Origin: Eumeta japonica
Taxonomy: Eukaryota > Arthropoda > Insecta > Lepidoptera > Psychidae
Assembly: GCA_005406025.1 (NCBI GenBank)
Contig: BGZK01000544.1
Location: 186,001-250,000, forward strand
Direction of reading: 5' to 3'
Length of the DNA stretch: 64,000 nt
Made by a program: the position numbers and the translations under genes. The notes beneath the pieces are model-generated. The model was not told the origin of the DNA. It did not search any database and worked only from the letters and a program-made list of their open reading frames with translations. Of this stretch, positions 1 to 12,341 are shown piece after piece (the stretch's first letter is position 1; each line of letters begins with the position of its first letter).

Positions 1-2151
1 AAACTAATGAATTAAACAGGCTTTTTTAAACTGTCATACTAAGATTTAGACAATTAGATGTATACAGTATTACTAGATTTATACAAAATAATTTTTGGAT
101 AACTGATGAGTCGTCGAACTTTTAATATATAGGAATTCAGTCATTAGATAAAGCTATTTTTTGATTTAGATTTTAGAACGTTTTTTGGTGATTAGTTTAA
201 ACATACTTACAAAAATAAAAAAAAATTGCATTATAATTTGGAATTGTTTCTTTGTTTAATTGTCTCGTCATGAGTCATATTTTTTCTATTGAATTGTTGA
301 ATATGCCAATATCAATAGAAAAATGTTTTTCTTATTTAAAATTGATATAAGTAATATATCTATTTCCCGACATTTCGATTTTACTATTTTTATTTGATGT
401 AATATGAGTTATTTAACCTTCATTTGAAGATGGTGATATATGTAAAATCAAAGTAAACTTACCTACATACAAATACACTCTACTTTTAATTAATATGCGC
501 TTTTAATTAAATAAATAAGGGCCGTTACATTAGTTTAAGGAAATATTCAGTGCAAAACCTTTTCATTTTTGAAATTAAGTCGCTCTCTTTTAGTAAGTAC
601 ATAATTTCAGTTTTACAATTTGATACAACTTGTAGAAAAGATGACAATTTTTAAATCATTTTACTTATTCACAATAACTAGGTATAGCTTTCATAATAGA
701 AAACCTATATTTGGAGATGTAGGATGTTTTGCGTTGTTTTTGAGATGAAAAGTTACTTTTTCAAACTTAATGAATTTAGCTAAAGTTACTAGAAATATTA
801 CATTTTTCCTAAAACAAAATGTCCCTAGGTGTACAACTGTCTTCTTTTTTAGATAGAATATTAAAATAGTACGTCTCAAATTTCAAAAGATTGACTTGAA
901 ATCATGAAGCTGCTAAATTCAAATTAGTTGTACTTACGAGTGACCTAAAGTTTTGTACAATTCTTTTCAAATTGTTATTAATATGAAAAGTAACTATTTA
1001 TAGAATATTTTTGTGTCTATTATCTGCAAAGGCATTACGTATTTTTATTTGTTAATAAAAACCATATAATTAAATCTAAACATTTCGCTTTTAAAAATGA
1101 GTATATGTAGGTGATACTATTTTTTAAAACTATTTAGTTATTTTTCTGCACTTAATACTGACATAAATCTATTTAATATTGGATAATAAATAATTTATTA
1201 CACTTTTACCATTAAATATTAATTTATGAAATTTTATTAAATTATTAAAATCACATTTAACATGAACAGGTTGTGAGTAAGACCTATAATATTTTTCAAG
1301 TAAAAAACTTATAAGGCTTTGTTGCTAAAGGTAAAACTTACCTGGTTATCTGGTTAGAATCTTTTTAATGAATTCCTCATATTTTTTCAAAGTTTCTGTG
1401 ATACGCTGACGCTTTTCTTGTTACAATTCACAAGATAAACTTTATTGTGTCTGATGAATAAAAGTTGGTAATTATAGAAAGAACACCTTTTCTATAAACC
1501 TCTGTCAAATACCAGTATATCTGATTTATCCATACAATATCGAATGCAAATTACTGTCTATTAAAATGAAGTGATTCCAATAAATTTGGCTATTATAGAG
1601 ACATATTCATTTGTTGAAATAACTAGGTAGGTTATTAATATGTCTATTTTAAATATTTTCATATTCACTATTTAAGCCTGTACTTCATAAATTTTCTAAG
1701 CTGCATATAAAGAGACAAGAGTAGATAATATAACCTATTTGTCACGTACCCATTTTCTCACAAGTTTTTCTTTGGTAACTTACCAAGAATCTAATTTTAT
1801 TTACAAATAATTTACGGTTTTGGAAACATATGAAAATTTCTGGAAACACTGATATATTTATATTTTATTATGTTGCAAAACAGACCTAAATGGACTTAAA
1901 TTAAATTTAAGAATTGGGGCATTAATACTTTCTAAGTGGGACAATATTTCTCCTTTAATTTTCGCGGTAGTAAAGAAGGCAAGTGTTTTATGAATATTTG
2001 GTGATTTGAAGTTTGGCATAAAAACTTGGTAAAGGATCTATTATGTTTTTGTTCAAGTTTAGAACAAATTATTGTACTAATAATTTTATTTCACTGAATT
2101 ATAGCTATTCATCATTCAATCATCAATCAATGTATTTTTTTAATTCTTTTA
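1..2151. other. AT-rich non-coding stretch
   Basis: Long AT-rich DNA with many A and T runs and frequent stops in all frames. I see no exon, RNA gene or recognisable mobile element here. Confidence 0.6.
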
Positions 2152-2334
2152 GGGCCTTTTCAAGTATTTCTTTTTAAACTGACATTAAATATAAAGTCAC
2201 TTTTGTTTTTTGTGTCCTCCTTTTAACGATTGTCAGGGCTAAAACCCGTTAAAAAGGGCGTGGAACACTAGATTAATTTTAAAAGTTATTTTATGAGGAG
2301 TGTCTGCTTAAAAGGAGATAGTGGAAGAGGCCTT
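2152..2334. mobile_element. MITE-like element with imperfect terminal inverted repeats
   Basis: The left end (GGGCCTTTTCAAGTATTTCT, then TTTTAAAC) is the imperfect reverse complement of the right end (AAAAGGAGATAGTGGAAGAG, then GCC), giving inverted termini of roughly 28 bp around a body of about 130 bp. The left half, including AAACTGACATT and a following GTCA block, recurs at 29568. There is no coding capacity, as expected of a non-autonomous DNA transposon. Target-site duplications are unclear (possibly TTA), so the superfamily is not assigned. Confidence 0.6.
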
Positions 2335-2849
2335 TAATATTTTTTGTAATTTACTTATAAAAGAAAAAAGGATAATATGTAATTGACTGGCTTTATATAA
2401 TTTCCGTATTAATGAATTAGAACAATTTAGAGTTACGCCTCCAATTTTTTAGAGACAAACATAAATTTTATTGTCTATTCTTTCATTATCCTTATCAGTG
2501 GTCGATAACTGTATTTTCCGTTAACTTTATGCTTTTCTCATTCACCGATTTTATAAAACTAGATATTTTAAACTAGCTATTTTAAAAAAAATCAGAAACC
2601 CTAAATAATGTACCTAATATTAAAATTTGTTTTTTTATCCACTACATAATTTTTCACCACTACAAAAACTTATATTGTTTTTTAATAATAATAACCGATT
2701 TATTTTTATAAATCGTACACAACTGTTAAAATACTAACCTAAAAACATTTCCATAGAGAAATCTCAAAGAAATCGACCAAGCCTTAAGTTCATCAACCCC
2801 CATATTTATAAGATATGCCTCCCCAAAGCCCAATAAATAAGCTTCGGCT
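2335..2849. other. AT-rich spacer
   Basis: AT-rich sequence with no recognisable feature. Confidence 0.5.
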
Positions 2850-3010
2850 ATATCTGGCGGCAATTTTCACGGGCTCATTAGCGGTCCTCGGGGGGGGCGG
2901 ATAATCCAGCCGGCGGGTGTCGTCTTAAAGCAGGAATGTTTGACGAGTTTCCAATATCGAAGGATAAACGACTCCCGCCGGAATTAAAGCCGGAATTAAA
3001 ACTCCAACAA
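2850..3010. other. Small GC-rich island
   Basis: A short rise in GC with a seven-G run followed by CGG, CCGGCGGG, and a repeated CCGGAATTAAA. The overlapping antisense frame has no recognisable protein content, so I read it as a non-coding, possibly regulatory patch. Confidence 0.35.
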
Positions 3011-3479
3011 AGAGAGAAACCTAAGGAAAAGAACACGGACAAATATTTTGCTTCTTGAAAAGTTCTAAGCTTCGGTGCGTAGTAATATTGAATGAGAAAG
3101 TCATTTGTCACTTTATGCTTTTTTTCTTTGGTATAGAAATAATTTAATTTCTGCAATGTTTAAGGTTTCAATAGATACACTTTTGGATGTATTCTTTTTT
3201 TTTTACCTGAAAATATTATGATTATGTGTCTTTTGTCACGTTTTTTTTTTAATTGTTTCAATCGTGTTGGTTACGTTATTGAATTTTTCTTAATTTAATA
3301 ATGAAACCGAATTTCTAATTCAGGTACTTTCGTTACAGAATATCGGTTATTTTGTTTTATTTTTATTATTGCGAAATTAATAAATAATTTTAAGTAATCG
3401 AGAGGGAAAAAGAGAGAGCAAAAATCAAAGATGGTGCCTGAAATTAAAAAGAAACATTTCCACTTTAGCTTCTATTTTG
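3011..3479. other. AT-rich spacer
   Basis: T-runs and AT-rich DNA with nothing recognisable. Confidence 0.5.
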
Positions 3480-3720
3480 CAAGTTTTTATTTAGTATCAC
3501 CTGTGCCTGTGTCTGTCTGTAATCCAATTTTACAAGTAAAATTTGACCTACTTCCCGGTTTTCGATTGAGCTGAAATTTTGCATGGACATTTAAGTTCTG
3601 CTTTCTTCATTGTTTCTTCTTGCAAAAGTAAATACCAAAATTTCGCCACCGTATATAAAAGTTGGAATCAAAATGTCTCTAGGATAAATCCAACGCCCTC
3701 CTAGTTAGACGACACTGTCA
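3480..3720 (+). repeat. Degenerate interspersed repeat fragment (GTCTGTCTGTAATCC type)
   Basis: Contains GTGTCTGTCTGTAATCC followed by TTGACCTACTTCCCGG and GAGCTGAAATTTTGCATGG. This arrangement is familiar, from memory, from repeats dispersed in insect genomes. No open frame. Family and class are not assigned. Confidence 0.45.
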
Positions 3721-4140
3721 CTATTCACTACAGCAAGCATTGCCTCATTAACTTTTCTTTTTCGCACTTATTCTTCTTTCAACATCTCTATTAATTCTTA
3801 CATATAACATTAAGAAAGTTTTGTTCACGAATATATTAACTAATGCCACAAAAGTGAAAACGATACCTAAAAAATGCATAGTTTTATAAACACCTTTCCA
3901 GTACATAAATACAGATCACATTTATGTAGTAAACTGTAGTTGTAGCAACAGTAACCGCGGCTGTATTTGGATATCAATTTCAAATTAATACGTCCAAGCG
4001 TTCCTGGGGAAAAGAGTCGTGACCGACAGACAACACAGATAGACAAACAGACGGACCACGATGGTCCAACAAGAGCTCCTTTTCAGGTACAGCATAAAAT
4101 TCTAAACAAGCGAATTTATCCTACAATAGATCATACCGAC
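3721..4140 (+). repeat. Spacer ending in a GACAGACAAACAGACGG-type repeat tail
   Basis: Mostly AT-rich. At about 4020-4060 it carries a run of related ACAGA/ACAAACAGACGG motifs, as often seen at the ends of insect interspersed repeats. It may be the far end of the fragment at 3480-3720. Confidence 0.35.
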
Positions 4141-4745
4141 GTCGACTTAAGTGTGTAATAACATTCGCAATACGCTACGAGCGCGGCGGCGGCGGCGGCG
4201 CACGAGCGTCGCGGCCGAGTGTCTCACCGACGAGATGACGGAAACGACCTCGTAAATACAGTAAAACGCACGAAACTTTGCCGCTCTGAATTGCCTGCGA
4301 ATGATGTAATACACAGGTTTAACACTTCCCGACCCTTCCTTCTTCTATCCTCGCCTGCCAATTTGCCACCATTTCTACGATTTCGTTACTAACTTCACAG
4401 CGGCAGAGTTTCATGCGTTATACTGTACGTGGCGCGCACGGCTGCGGCGGCACGGCAGATAAGCTCGCCGATGGCCGACGCGACCGTCCGGCCGCCGGAA
4501 TATTTTATTAATAAAGTCGACAAAAACGACGAGCGCGCCCACTTCGCGCCGCCCAATACGTTACCGAGATAAGAGGAAAGATTCCGAGTATTGAATTTAT
4601 GCTTTATCGATGTTAGAGTGATGCCGCGGGGAGAACAATGGACCAGCGGCGCGCGCGCGGCGACGTCTCGTGGGCAGCGCCGGCCGGCGCACGCGCCGGG
4701 CTGTAGGTGTGTGCTCACGTCCGTCGGGCTCGGATTCGATTGAAT
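4140..4745. other. GC-rich CpG island, candidate regulatory region
   Basis: One of the strongest GC islands in the window. It includes a CGG trinucleotide run at 4183-4200 and GCGCGC-rich DNA near 4650-4700. AT-rich homeobox-like blocks (TATTTTATTAATAAAG) are embedded between the GC blocks. The antisense frame across 4395-4772 has an unremarkable Ala/Arg-rich translation explained by composition. I infer a promoter or enhancer island rather than an exon. Confidence 0.4.
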
Positions 4746-5379
4746 ATTTTCATTCATTTGTTTATTTTGCAAAATAATAACTTAAAGTAAGAACATATAT
4801 TTATTTTTTGTTTGTAGTTTTAATAAGTTATTTATATTGCCACTGATTTGATTTATAAAATTATGGTCTGCGCCTGCAGGTTGCTGTGTATTGTTTCGTT
4901 AAAAAAAATATTTGTGGAATATATAGAACCTTCTTTTTTTATTCGGTTAAATATTTTTTGTTATGTGTGTGCGTGGTAGGTATACTGAATTAAAACTGAA
5001 ATACAAATATATATTCAATACATGACTTTATTGAAATTTTTAAACAAATAATGTTTGAGAGAAATTGAATCATTCTTAATTAATTGGCTATCATTCAGAT
5101 ATTAATCAATTAGCAACTAACTTTCATCCAAAACACTCTAATAACAATAATTAGATATACAGTCAGTTTTTAAACTTATAACATTTCTTAAACTTCTTAC
5201 TGTTCGTATGTACCTATGTACTTAATGTGATAATAAGACCGTGTTAGTATTCTTGAAATTTTAATTATTTCATTGTGGTTTTAACGTCATTCGCAAATTT
5301 AATATCGTTCAAGTTATTCACATTTACTCACAGAACAATAGCAAAGGAATTCTGCCAAAAATGTTCATAAGCTGTCATC
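4746..5379. other. AT-rich spacer
   Basis: AT-rich DNA without recognisable features. Confidence 0.5.
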
Positions 5380-5640
5380 GAACTGGATACACGCCAGATG
5401 CGGCGGGCCAGTGACAAAATATCTAGTCTCGGAGCACTTACTCAGTGAACGACCGCCGGCGTTCGGCTCATTTGCCGAAATTGAAAAATAATCTTGACAA
5501 ATATGGCATTTAACTCATTATTTGTATTAAAAACATTCACCGTTCGAAAACGCACACGAGCCTCCATCGAAGCGGCGTATTAAAATTAAACAGATAATGG
5601 GAGTTCATCTGACGCTGCGACATTTCAATCCATGTAGTTT
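5380..5640. other. Small GC-rich islands
   Basis: Two short CpG-bearing patches (about 5390-5470 and 5540-5640) in AT-rich DNA, with no readable coding content. Possible regulatory sequence. Confidence 0.3.
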
Positions 5641-6389
5641 TAGATTTTACTGGTAATATTTTAAATTAGGCACGTCATTTATTATAGGATCGGTGATCAT
5701 TACGGAAGGCTACTAGTAGAACATTTTATTTATTTATAACATTATATGTTAAATGCACGTAAAATCAAAGTTCTGACATACACATCAATTATAGGCGCGT
5801 TCAGCTCTCACATGTAACTATTGTAAAACAGTTGTTTAGGAATGCTGTGCACATCTAAAAAAAAATATTAGGTTGGTCTACAACGTCATCGTAAGTAGGT
5901 ACAGTGCCATTTATATTTTAGCGTATAAATAGCTTTCGCCCGCTGCTCCAGCTGTTTGGACATATAGCGATTTCCTTTATACGTATTTTACATCGACCGA
6001 ACACACCGTTAACTGTAATCTCGACCCCGATCCTAGTCTCAGCCTACATGTATCCTGTATCTGATTTCCATGCCTCACTTAAATTAAATTTCGCTCAAAT
6101 TATTCGATTGTCTCTATAACGAATTCACACGAATTTCCGAAAAATCATTTTACTATATTATGCTATTGCTTCTACCGTTAATTACGATCCCGGTCCTGCT
6201 TGCGATTCGAATCCCGAATCGGTATTGATCTTGAGCATCCGTTGGATGTTGCTGTTGCCGATAATGAATCGGTATAAAAAAGTACTTAAGGAAATCATTC
6301 TCTGCTCATGCAAGCGAAGGCGTGAACAGAGGCTAGTAAAACCTGTCCAGATAACGGATTTCCGTATTAAAAGTGGAATCACATAAATC
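5641..6389. other. Non-coding spacer
   Basis: Mixed composition with TTAGGTTGGTCTACAAC at 5870, which resembles a mariner terminal repeat but has no partner or transposase nearby. A short antisense frame at 6182-6382 is not recognisable. Confidence 0.4.
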
Positions 6390-6425
6390 GGACCACTGCC
6401 ACCACTGCAGTGGTGGCAGTGGTCC
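6390..6425. repeat. Perfect 36-bp palindrome
   Basis: The 18 bases 6390-6407 (GGACCACTGCCACCACTG) are the exact reverse complement of 6408-6425, with no spacer. Flanking bases do not pair, so the symmetry stops abruptly at both ends. It can form a cruciform or perfect hairpin. Confidence 0.95.
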
Positions 6426-6899
6426 TCAAATTATAAAAGCATAAACGGACAAATAAGCACATAAAGACCCTGTATTTGATAATAAATAAGGATACTTTTG
6501 TAAAAGGATGAACTTATCTTAATTCATGAAGTAGTAAAGCTGTAAATAAAAATGCAAAATATAGCTCGTATAGTACGTAAAATTTCGTTGTATAAAGAAT
6601 ATACCTGCTTAATCAATTATCTACACTAAGTTCAAACTCCCCAAATTAAAACCAATATTCCCACGGTTGTTCCCTTTAGTTATAAAAATCACTGTGAACT
6701 TCCGTAATAGCTCTCGCAAAGCCACTCTCCAGCATTATCGCCCATATGCGACTGCGTTATTACATTTACTCCACTGGTTACAACGGCTTTCCGTAAACGC
6801 TCTATTGCTCTGCCACGATTGCCCGTAGTACCATTATTTATGAGCCGCATTAAAAACAAAATAATATGCCTCCACCGCTGAAAATCTAAAAAGAATAAG
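6426..6899. other. Non-coding spacer
   Basis: AT-rich, becoming more mixed near 6700-6830. No gene recognised. Confidence 0.45.
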
Positions 6900-7660
6900 C
6901 AATAAAACGATAAAACCTAAATCTGATACATACTTTAGCCGCGGACTCCCGCAGGGCGTGCGAGAGGGACGCAGCCATACGTCCGCGAAATGAATCCGAT
7001 GCTACTGTTTCATCTCTCACCTCTATCGGCCGTTGATCTCTGAATTGACCTAAGTCGTCTTCCTTGCTGTTTCGAATTGTGAACCGTATCACGGTGTGAT
7101 AAGGTCGCTCGTCCGTTGAGCGCGTAAACAAATGGATTCGAGATTAATATAGTAGTGGCGGCGCCCCCGCCTCACACCCCGGCCGGGCGCGCTCGGCACT
7201 CAGCATTCAAATCGGAATCGAATGGATGACCAAAACATAATATCGGTGGAAGATTCAGCCGCCATAAATCAAATGAGAAATAATCTGTATCGGGAGGAGA
7301 CGCGAGCGCCGCGCCGCGCCGCGCCATAAAAACGCAAAAGCGTTTTGTCTGATTGAAATCGTTACGGCTTTTTCCCGTACTATAGCTATTTCCTTTTTAT
7401 TTCCCTTGATGTATAATCAATGTGTTAACGGACGGCGCGGCCGCGCGCGCGCCCCGGCGCCGACTAGATTTGCCACACAAAAGATTCTGATATTGAGTTT
7501 GAAAGTAGTTTCTCTTTTTTCTTCTTTTATGTTAATGGCACTTTCAGCGGCGCCGTAATGGCCTCCGCGGATAAATGTCGCGTTCGCTTATTTTGTGTAC
7601 GCGCACGAGGGACGTCTCGTCTGGCTGTCGTTGTTTGTCTAATGTGACTGTTTTGTTTAA
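6900..7660. other. Large GC-rich CpG island, candidate regulatory region
   Basis: Dense CpG over about 750 bp, with four tandem GCGCC units at 7306-7325 and a GCGCGC-rich block near 7436-7460. Homeobox-type motifs (AATCAATG, TTAATGAATATTTATG, AATAAAATTTTATG) sit just inside or beyond the GC blocks. No intact reading frame is recognisable. The mix of GC blocks and ATTA/TTTATG clusters is typical of developmental enhancers or CpG promoters; that reading is inference. Confidence 0.4.
7306..7325. repeat. (GCGCC)4 pentanucleotide repeat
   Basis: Four perfect tandem copies of GCGCC inside the GC island. Confidence 0.9.
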
Positions 7661-10449
7661 TGAATATTTATGAACGCGCTCGCCGGGCGGATCAATAAAA
7701 TTTTATGTTTGTCTAATAGAGCTTTCATGTAACAGTCTCTTAAGGAAATACTGGAAAAAGAATGATGCATCTGATGCAGAAAATTAAAAGTAATTTTTAA
7801 AATCGTTTCTCGATAAATACATATAATTAAATAGTATAACGTGTCTGTACATTGAAGGTATGTATGAAAAATGGAGATAAAATGATAAGAAAAAGGCAAT
7901 CACATTTACAGAAAATAACGTTGTCTTTGAAATTACTGAACGGATTTTAATCGGGTTTTCATGATTAGATAGAGTTTAAATTGTTTCAAGTTTAGCTCTA
8001 AATACTCTATTTTTTTACAAAATGTCTTACTGCACCCAAATAATTTTTATAATCATTTTTATTTGAGTGTTAGTGGCATTTGACTACCACTGAAACAATA
8101 TACTTTCAACGAAAATTCTGATGGCGAGACGACCATTACCGACGTCTGCCCTCGGGCGCTTGACGCATTCGGCTCGCTATGAAGCTGACTGGACCGTAAG
8201 AAAAAAACAAATCTTTGAAAATTTGTAACATTAAAATGTAAGGTCCTATGAAAAAAGATTTTTTTTCAATTGTATAACATATTTCCTTTTGGCGAAAAAA
8301 AATCTTTGCTTTATAAAAGCATATCCAATAAGACTTAATTGGCATAATTACTTTTGTGGTTCAGTACGACACTTAAGTACTCAAAAATAGACGAGTGTCA
8401 CATTTTTTTTTTGCGTAATTTTACTTCAGTATCTTGTTAAAATCAAAAATTAGTATTGACACAAAAAAAAATGGAGATGGAGTAACAAGTCTAATGGATG
8501 CAATGGGTGGATAAGAATTATATCAATGAAGTGAAGGTAATAGAATTTCAATAAAATTACTTTAAATAATGTTTTTAATTTTACAACTTAAGACCTAGGT
8601 ATACATAAGGGTAACTAGAAAGTACGTGCTTAAAATGCATACGCGCGCTCGTTTCAATACGTCTTTTTATATGGCGACATATTGTGAATTTTTCGAAAAA
8701 TATTCTATACGCTAACTTTTAGTTCTTCAACAGAACAATAGCGAAGTTTATTCACCTCATTTTTCGTGCACCCATATATAAAAAAATCTATTAGTAATAG
8801 ATCTGAAGAACACGATAATCACTTAATGGACCCGTAATTGTCTCTGAATTTGCATGAATTTAAGATTTCTCTGTCCCTAAACTTAACTTAGCAAACTTAA
8901 AACTTAACCTAACCTAAGACCTCCTAAGCGCAGGAGCGCCATCTAGGTAAATTGAAAGAAACATTAATGTAAATATTATTTCATAAGCCCTTTAATATTT
9001 CCATAGTTAATTTTAAAATTTCTTGATTAAAAAAGTTTCAATAGTCAAAATTCTGTTTTTTTATTATTTTAGAAAAGCAAACAATATAAAAACAAATATG
9101 ATTGTGCATTTCGTTGCTCGTAGGATTCATGAGAAATTGGTGATTATTATTTTCTTTGCTATACATTATATTGTTATTAAAGTCAGCCTCGCCTGACCGT
9201 GCCGTAGTTTTTAAAAATTCGGAAGTTAGCGTGATTATCAAACGACTGAATTTGTAGTCTTTTTTTTTTGTCGTTCCCTGCATATGGCACGTGTGCACGT
9301 CGATCTTAAACGTGTTTAACATTTGTACTCTTATATTGTGCATTCTTTTTATTGTCTATTTATGCAATCCTATATTTTTATTGGCCTCAACTTTAGGGAC
9401 TTTTAACTTAAAGTATTTTTAAGGGGCAAATATGCTTACAATTCACCGCTTTCCGGTCCGGCTTTTGGGATAGCTTCAAGATGACCTGTGCCATTTGATT
9501 TGGATATTTCTCGTGATACCATTGTAATAAGTTTTCCTACCTAGGGTAATTTGTAAAATAAATTTCTAATTAAGTTGACTTTCTCGCAGATGGGCAACGC
9601 CATAATTGTTCATGTCAATAATAAACTATATTACCCACTAGAAAAAAATTCTCTTACGCAATATTTGTTATTGATTCAAATTTTATTTATGGAAGATAAT
9701 ATAAATGACAAGATCCTGTTTAAATTTTTCTAAATTTTTTTTAGAATCTAGCTAATTTTTATTACTCATATATTTTTGATCTCGTATTTGGTCTCGTGTA
9801 TATTTTTTCTCTAAAAGGAAAGTCCTAATAAAAAGTTTACTCCTATCTCCTACGGTTCACAATTTCTATAAAGTACCATTTAAATAAACCAAATGTACAA
9901 ACATATCAATATACAGTGTTTGTACAATTATTTGAAAATATATAAAGGGTTTGTTAGCAACAACAAATTTCATATAAGTACCATATCTTTTTTATTAGGT
10001 TAAAAAAGAAAGCTGATTTATAATAAAATGTCTTGGTTAAGTGCTCGTATCTTTTAGTACCGAATACCAGTATTTATGATTTTCTTTATTTCTTGAATTA
10101 TGCAGCTACAAATGTTGAAAACCGTATTTGCGGTAATAGTTTTAACTACTTTCATTTTACATTCGTAAAATAACATCAAAGGAAGCTAAAGCGTAATATC
10201 AAACATGTATATTTTTAAATTGTTTATACCCCTCATATTTATTTTACAAATTTTTCGGCACTCCATCAACTCTGTCGTCTAATGTAATTTTCTTAGAAGT
10301 CTGATCCGTCCAGGATTATTTATAAAATCCGCTGATGACAACAGTCTATAACAGATGAACAACCTCACAAACAGTCTTAGAAATAATCGACATAAAATTA
10401 TTCCAATTTTAATACGGAACACTGACAAGACTAAACGGTTTCTTAATCC
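7661..10449. other. AT-rich non-coding stretch
   Basis: About 2.8 kb of AT-rich DNA. A small GC patch lies at 8110-8175, and an AACTTAACCTAACCTAAG block at about 8910 precedes GCGCCATCTA. No exon, RNA gene or full transposon was recognised. Confidence 0.5.
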
Positions 10450-11150
10450 AATCTTCGATATTTGTTACCGAATTTAGGTGTCGTTTATCCAATCGACCCC
10501 GAAAAAAAAATCCAAAAAATGGACCTGATGACTCTTCGAACGCCACATGTGGTCAACCTGTCCCATAAAGCGGCACATGCCACGTCCTGGCTCGGCGATT
10601 ACCTCGTAATTTTTAAGAAACATGTTACCCTCAACACGCTCAAACGTGAACCTTATTTCTAGCGGCGCAGCGCTCAAATCGGCCGGACATCTGTAGCGGT
10701 TCTAATAAAAGTTATAAGCGCCCGTTTCGACCATCTGTTCCGGACGATAGCTATCAAAAAATTAACAATTTGTTTAATGTAAATGAATCGGGTCGGCCGA
10801 CGGATAAATTATGGCGGTATTTAGTGGGATGGCGACGAGTCGGCTTATGCGTGCGCGCCGACTGTCACCTTTCCGGTGGACGTGTATTAGCTATCGTTGC
10901 GTATCATCGGTTAAATGAATACGAGTGCCTTCGGGCACGCTTCGCCGATCAAACGGCGGGACACCTGTTCTGCCCGTCCTCAGTTCTTGACTGTTTGTTT
11001 TTTGAACGATTCTCCATTGTCTCTCTGTTCCGTGTCCGATTCGATATAGTCGATTTTTATGAGCTCTATTATGTTACCACAACTCTCTTCTATTCAACGG
11101 CCTTTTAACGTAAAAACCGGGAATCCGGTGACGTAATACCCACTTAGATT
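10450..11150. other. GC-rich island, candidate regulatory region
   Basis: A 700-bp GC-rich segment with CCACATGTGG (E-box), GGCGCAGCGCTC and GGTCGGCCGACG. Overlapping open frames on both strands (10462-10662 plus, 10474-10677 minus, 10770-11108 plus) indicate stop depletion from GC content rather than coding. No protein family is recognisable in any of them. Confidence 0.4.
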
Positions 11151-11181
11151 TCTGGGTCGTTACCGTATTTATACTTACGAT

Positions 11182-11225
11182 ATTTTACACGTGTCATATA
11201 CACGTTACAGTTACACGTGTAAAAT
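11182..11225. repeat. 13-bp inverted repeat with two CACGTG E-boxes
   Basis: ATTTTACACGTGT (11182-11194) is the exact reverse complement of ACACGTGTAAAAT (11213-11225), separated by 18 bp. Each arm carries the palindromic E-box CACGTG within ACACGTGT, and a third ACACGT lies in the loop. It could be a paired bHLH or bHLH-PAS binding site or simply a stem-loop. Confidence 0.8.
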
Positions 11226-12341
11226 TTTCATTTGCAAAGGACAGAAGCGAAAACTAATTTTCCTACTCCGGTTTGATTTGCAAATAAGAGATTCAATATT
11301 GCTAAAAAAATTCTAATATGGTGTACTATATTAAAAAAAAGCTTTTCTGGTTCCTAAATACACATGTAACTGACAAAATGTAAAAGATAAATATGATCTG
11401 CACTTCTTTACGTAACTGACGTTTATATTCGTCGATAAAGATTAATACTGCTCAGGTAAAAATTCGTTCGTATTAAACACCTGTTTTACTTAAGGGCTCT
11501 TTATAAGAACCTGCAGTTAACCAAATGTGGAATCAATATTTGCTAACCCTGTTAACATTTGAATTCTAACTTCATAAATATGAGATCAGGTAACGGTTAT
11601 TTCTAGTAAATTTTAAGCTGTCACCTTAAGGGCACTAAACTATAAATCACAATATTATTATTTTTAATCTTTAGATTAGCATTTTAAAGTGTTTTTTTTT
11701 CTTTTGTACCAAATTGAGCTTCCATTTCAATTTAAAATATTTTCTTTATAATGGTTATGTGCCCCATTAACATTTGACGTTATGCCAAAACGTTATCACA
11801 ATCGGTGATAAATATCAATAGCTACTTATGTATTATAATGATACTGTGGTGGCCTATTTTTTTTTTTTGATCGATTTAAAGAAAAGGAGAATGTTCTTAA
11901 TTTTTCTCTATTTTATTATGTATGTTACGCGGTATCTTCGTTAATTGTAGACCGATTTCGAAAATTACTTCTTTATTTAAGAATATATTCTAGCGACGTG
12001 GTGCTATTGTCATACAATCAGGATCTGATGATGGAATCACTGGAAAATCGAGGGATACCCTCAAATATTATAGGTAAGTATTGCGTGTTTGAGCTTCTCG
12101 ATTCGTTATTCAAGTTTTAACATCTGAAAGTAATTATCTTATGATGTTGAGCTAATGATGAAAGCCATTATTATGACGTCATCATTAGTTACTAAGAAGT
12201 AGGTACTAACTACTGACCATTAGGAAGTTCTGAAAGGTTAGAAATTAGCAAATAATATTGCGATTTGTTTACAGAAACTACTCTTTAAAAGTTAATAATG
12301 GAAGGGATGGTGTGATTCGTTTTGATGAATCCCGCATTGGT
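11226..12341. other. AT-rich spacer with a relic repeat start and a CRE site
   Basis: AT-rich DNA. At 12020 AGGATCTGATGATGG, followed by an AATCGAGGGAT block, resembles the unit start of the downstream array. A perfect TGACGTCA lies at 12174-12181 inside a 9-bp inverted repeat (12152-12160 with 12180-12188). No gene. Confidence 0.45.

Noticed and set aside
4395..4772. 125-codon antisense open frame
   Set aside because: Lies in a CpG island; Ala/Arg-rich translation with no domain, explained by stop depletion in GC-rich DNA.
5870..5900. TTAGGTTGGTCTACAAC resembling a mariner terminal repeat
   Set aside because: No matching inverted end or transposase remnant nearby; similarity limited to about nine bases.
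8908..8920. AACCTAACCTAAG resembling insect telomeric TTAGG units
   Set aside because: Only two units; such short runs are common in AT-rich insect DNA.
10462..11108. Overlapping frames on both strands (66, 67 and 112 codons)
   Set aside because: Simultaneous openness on both strands and no family resemblance point to a non-coding GC island.
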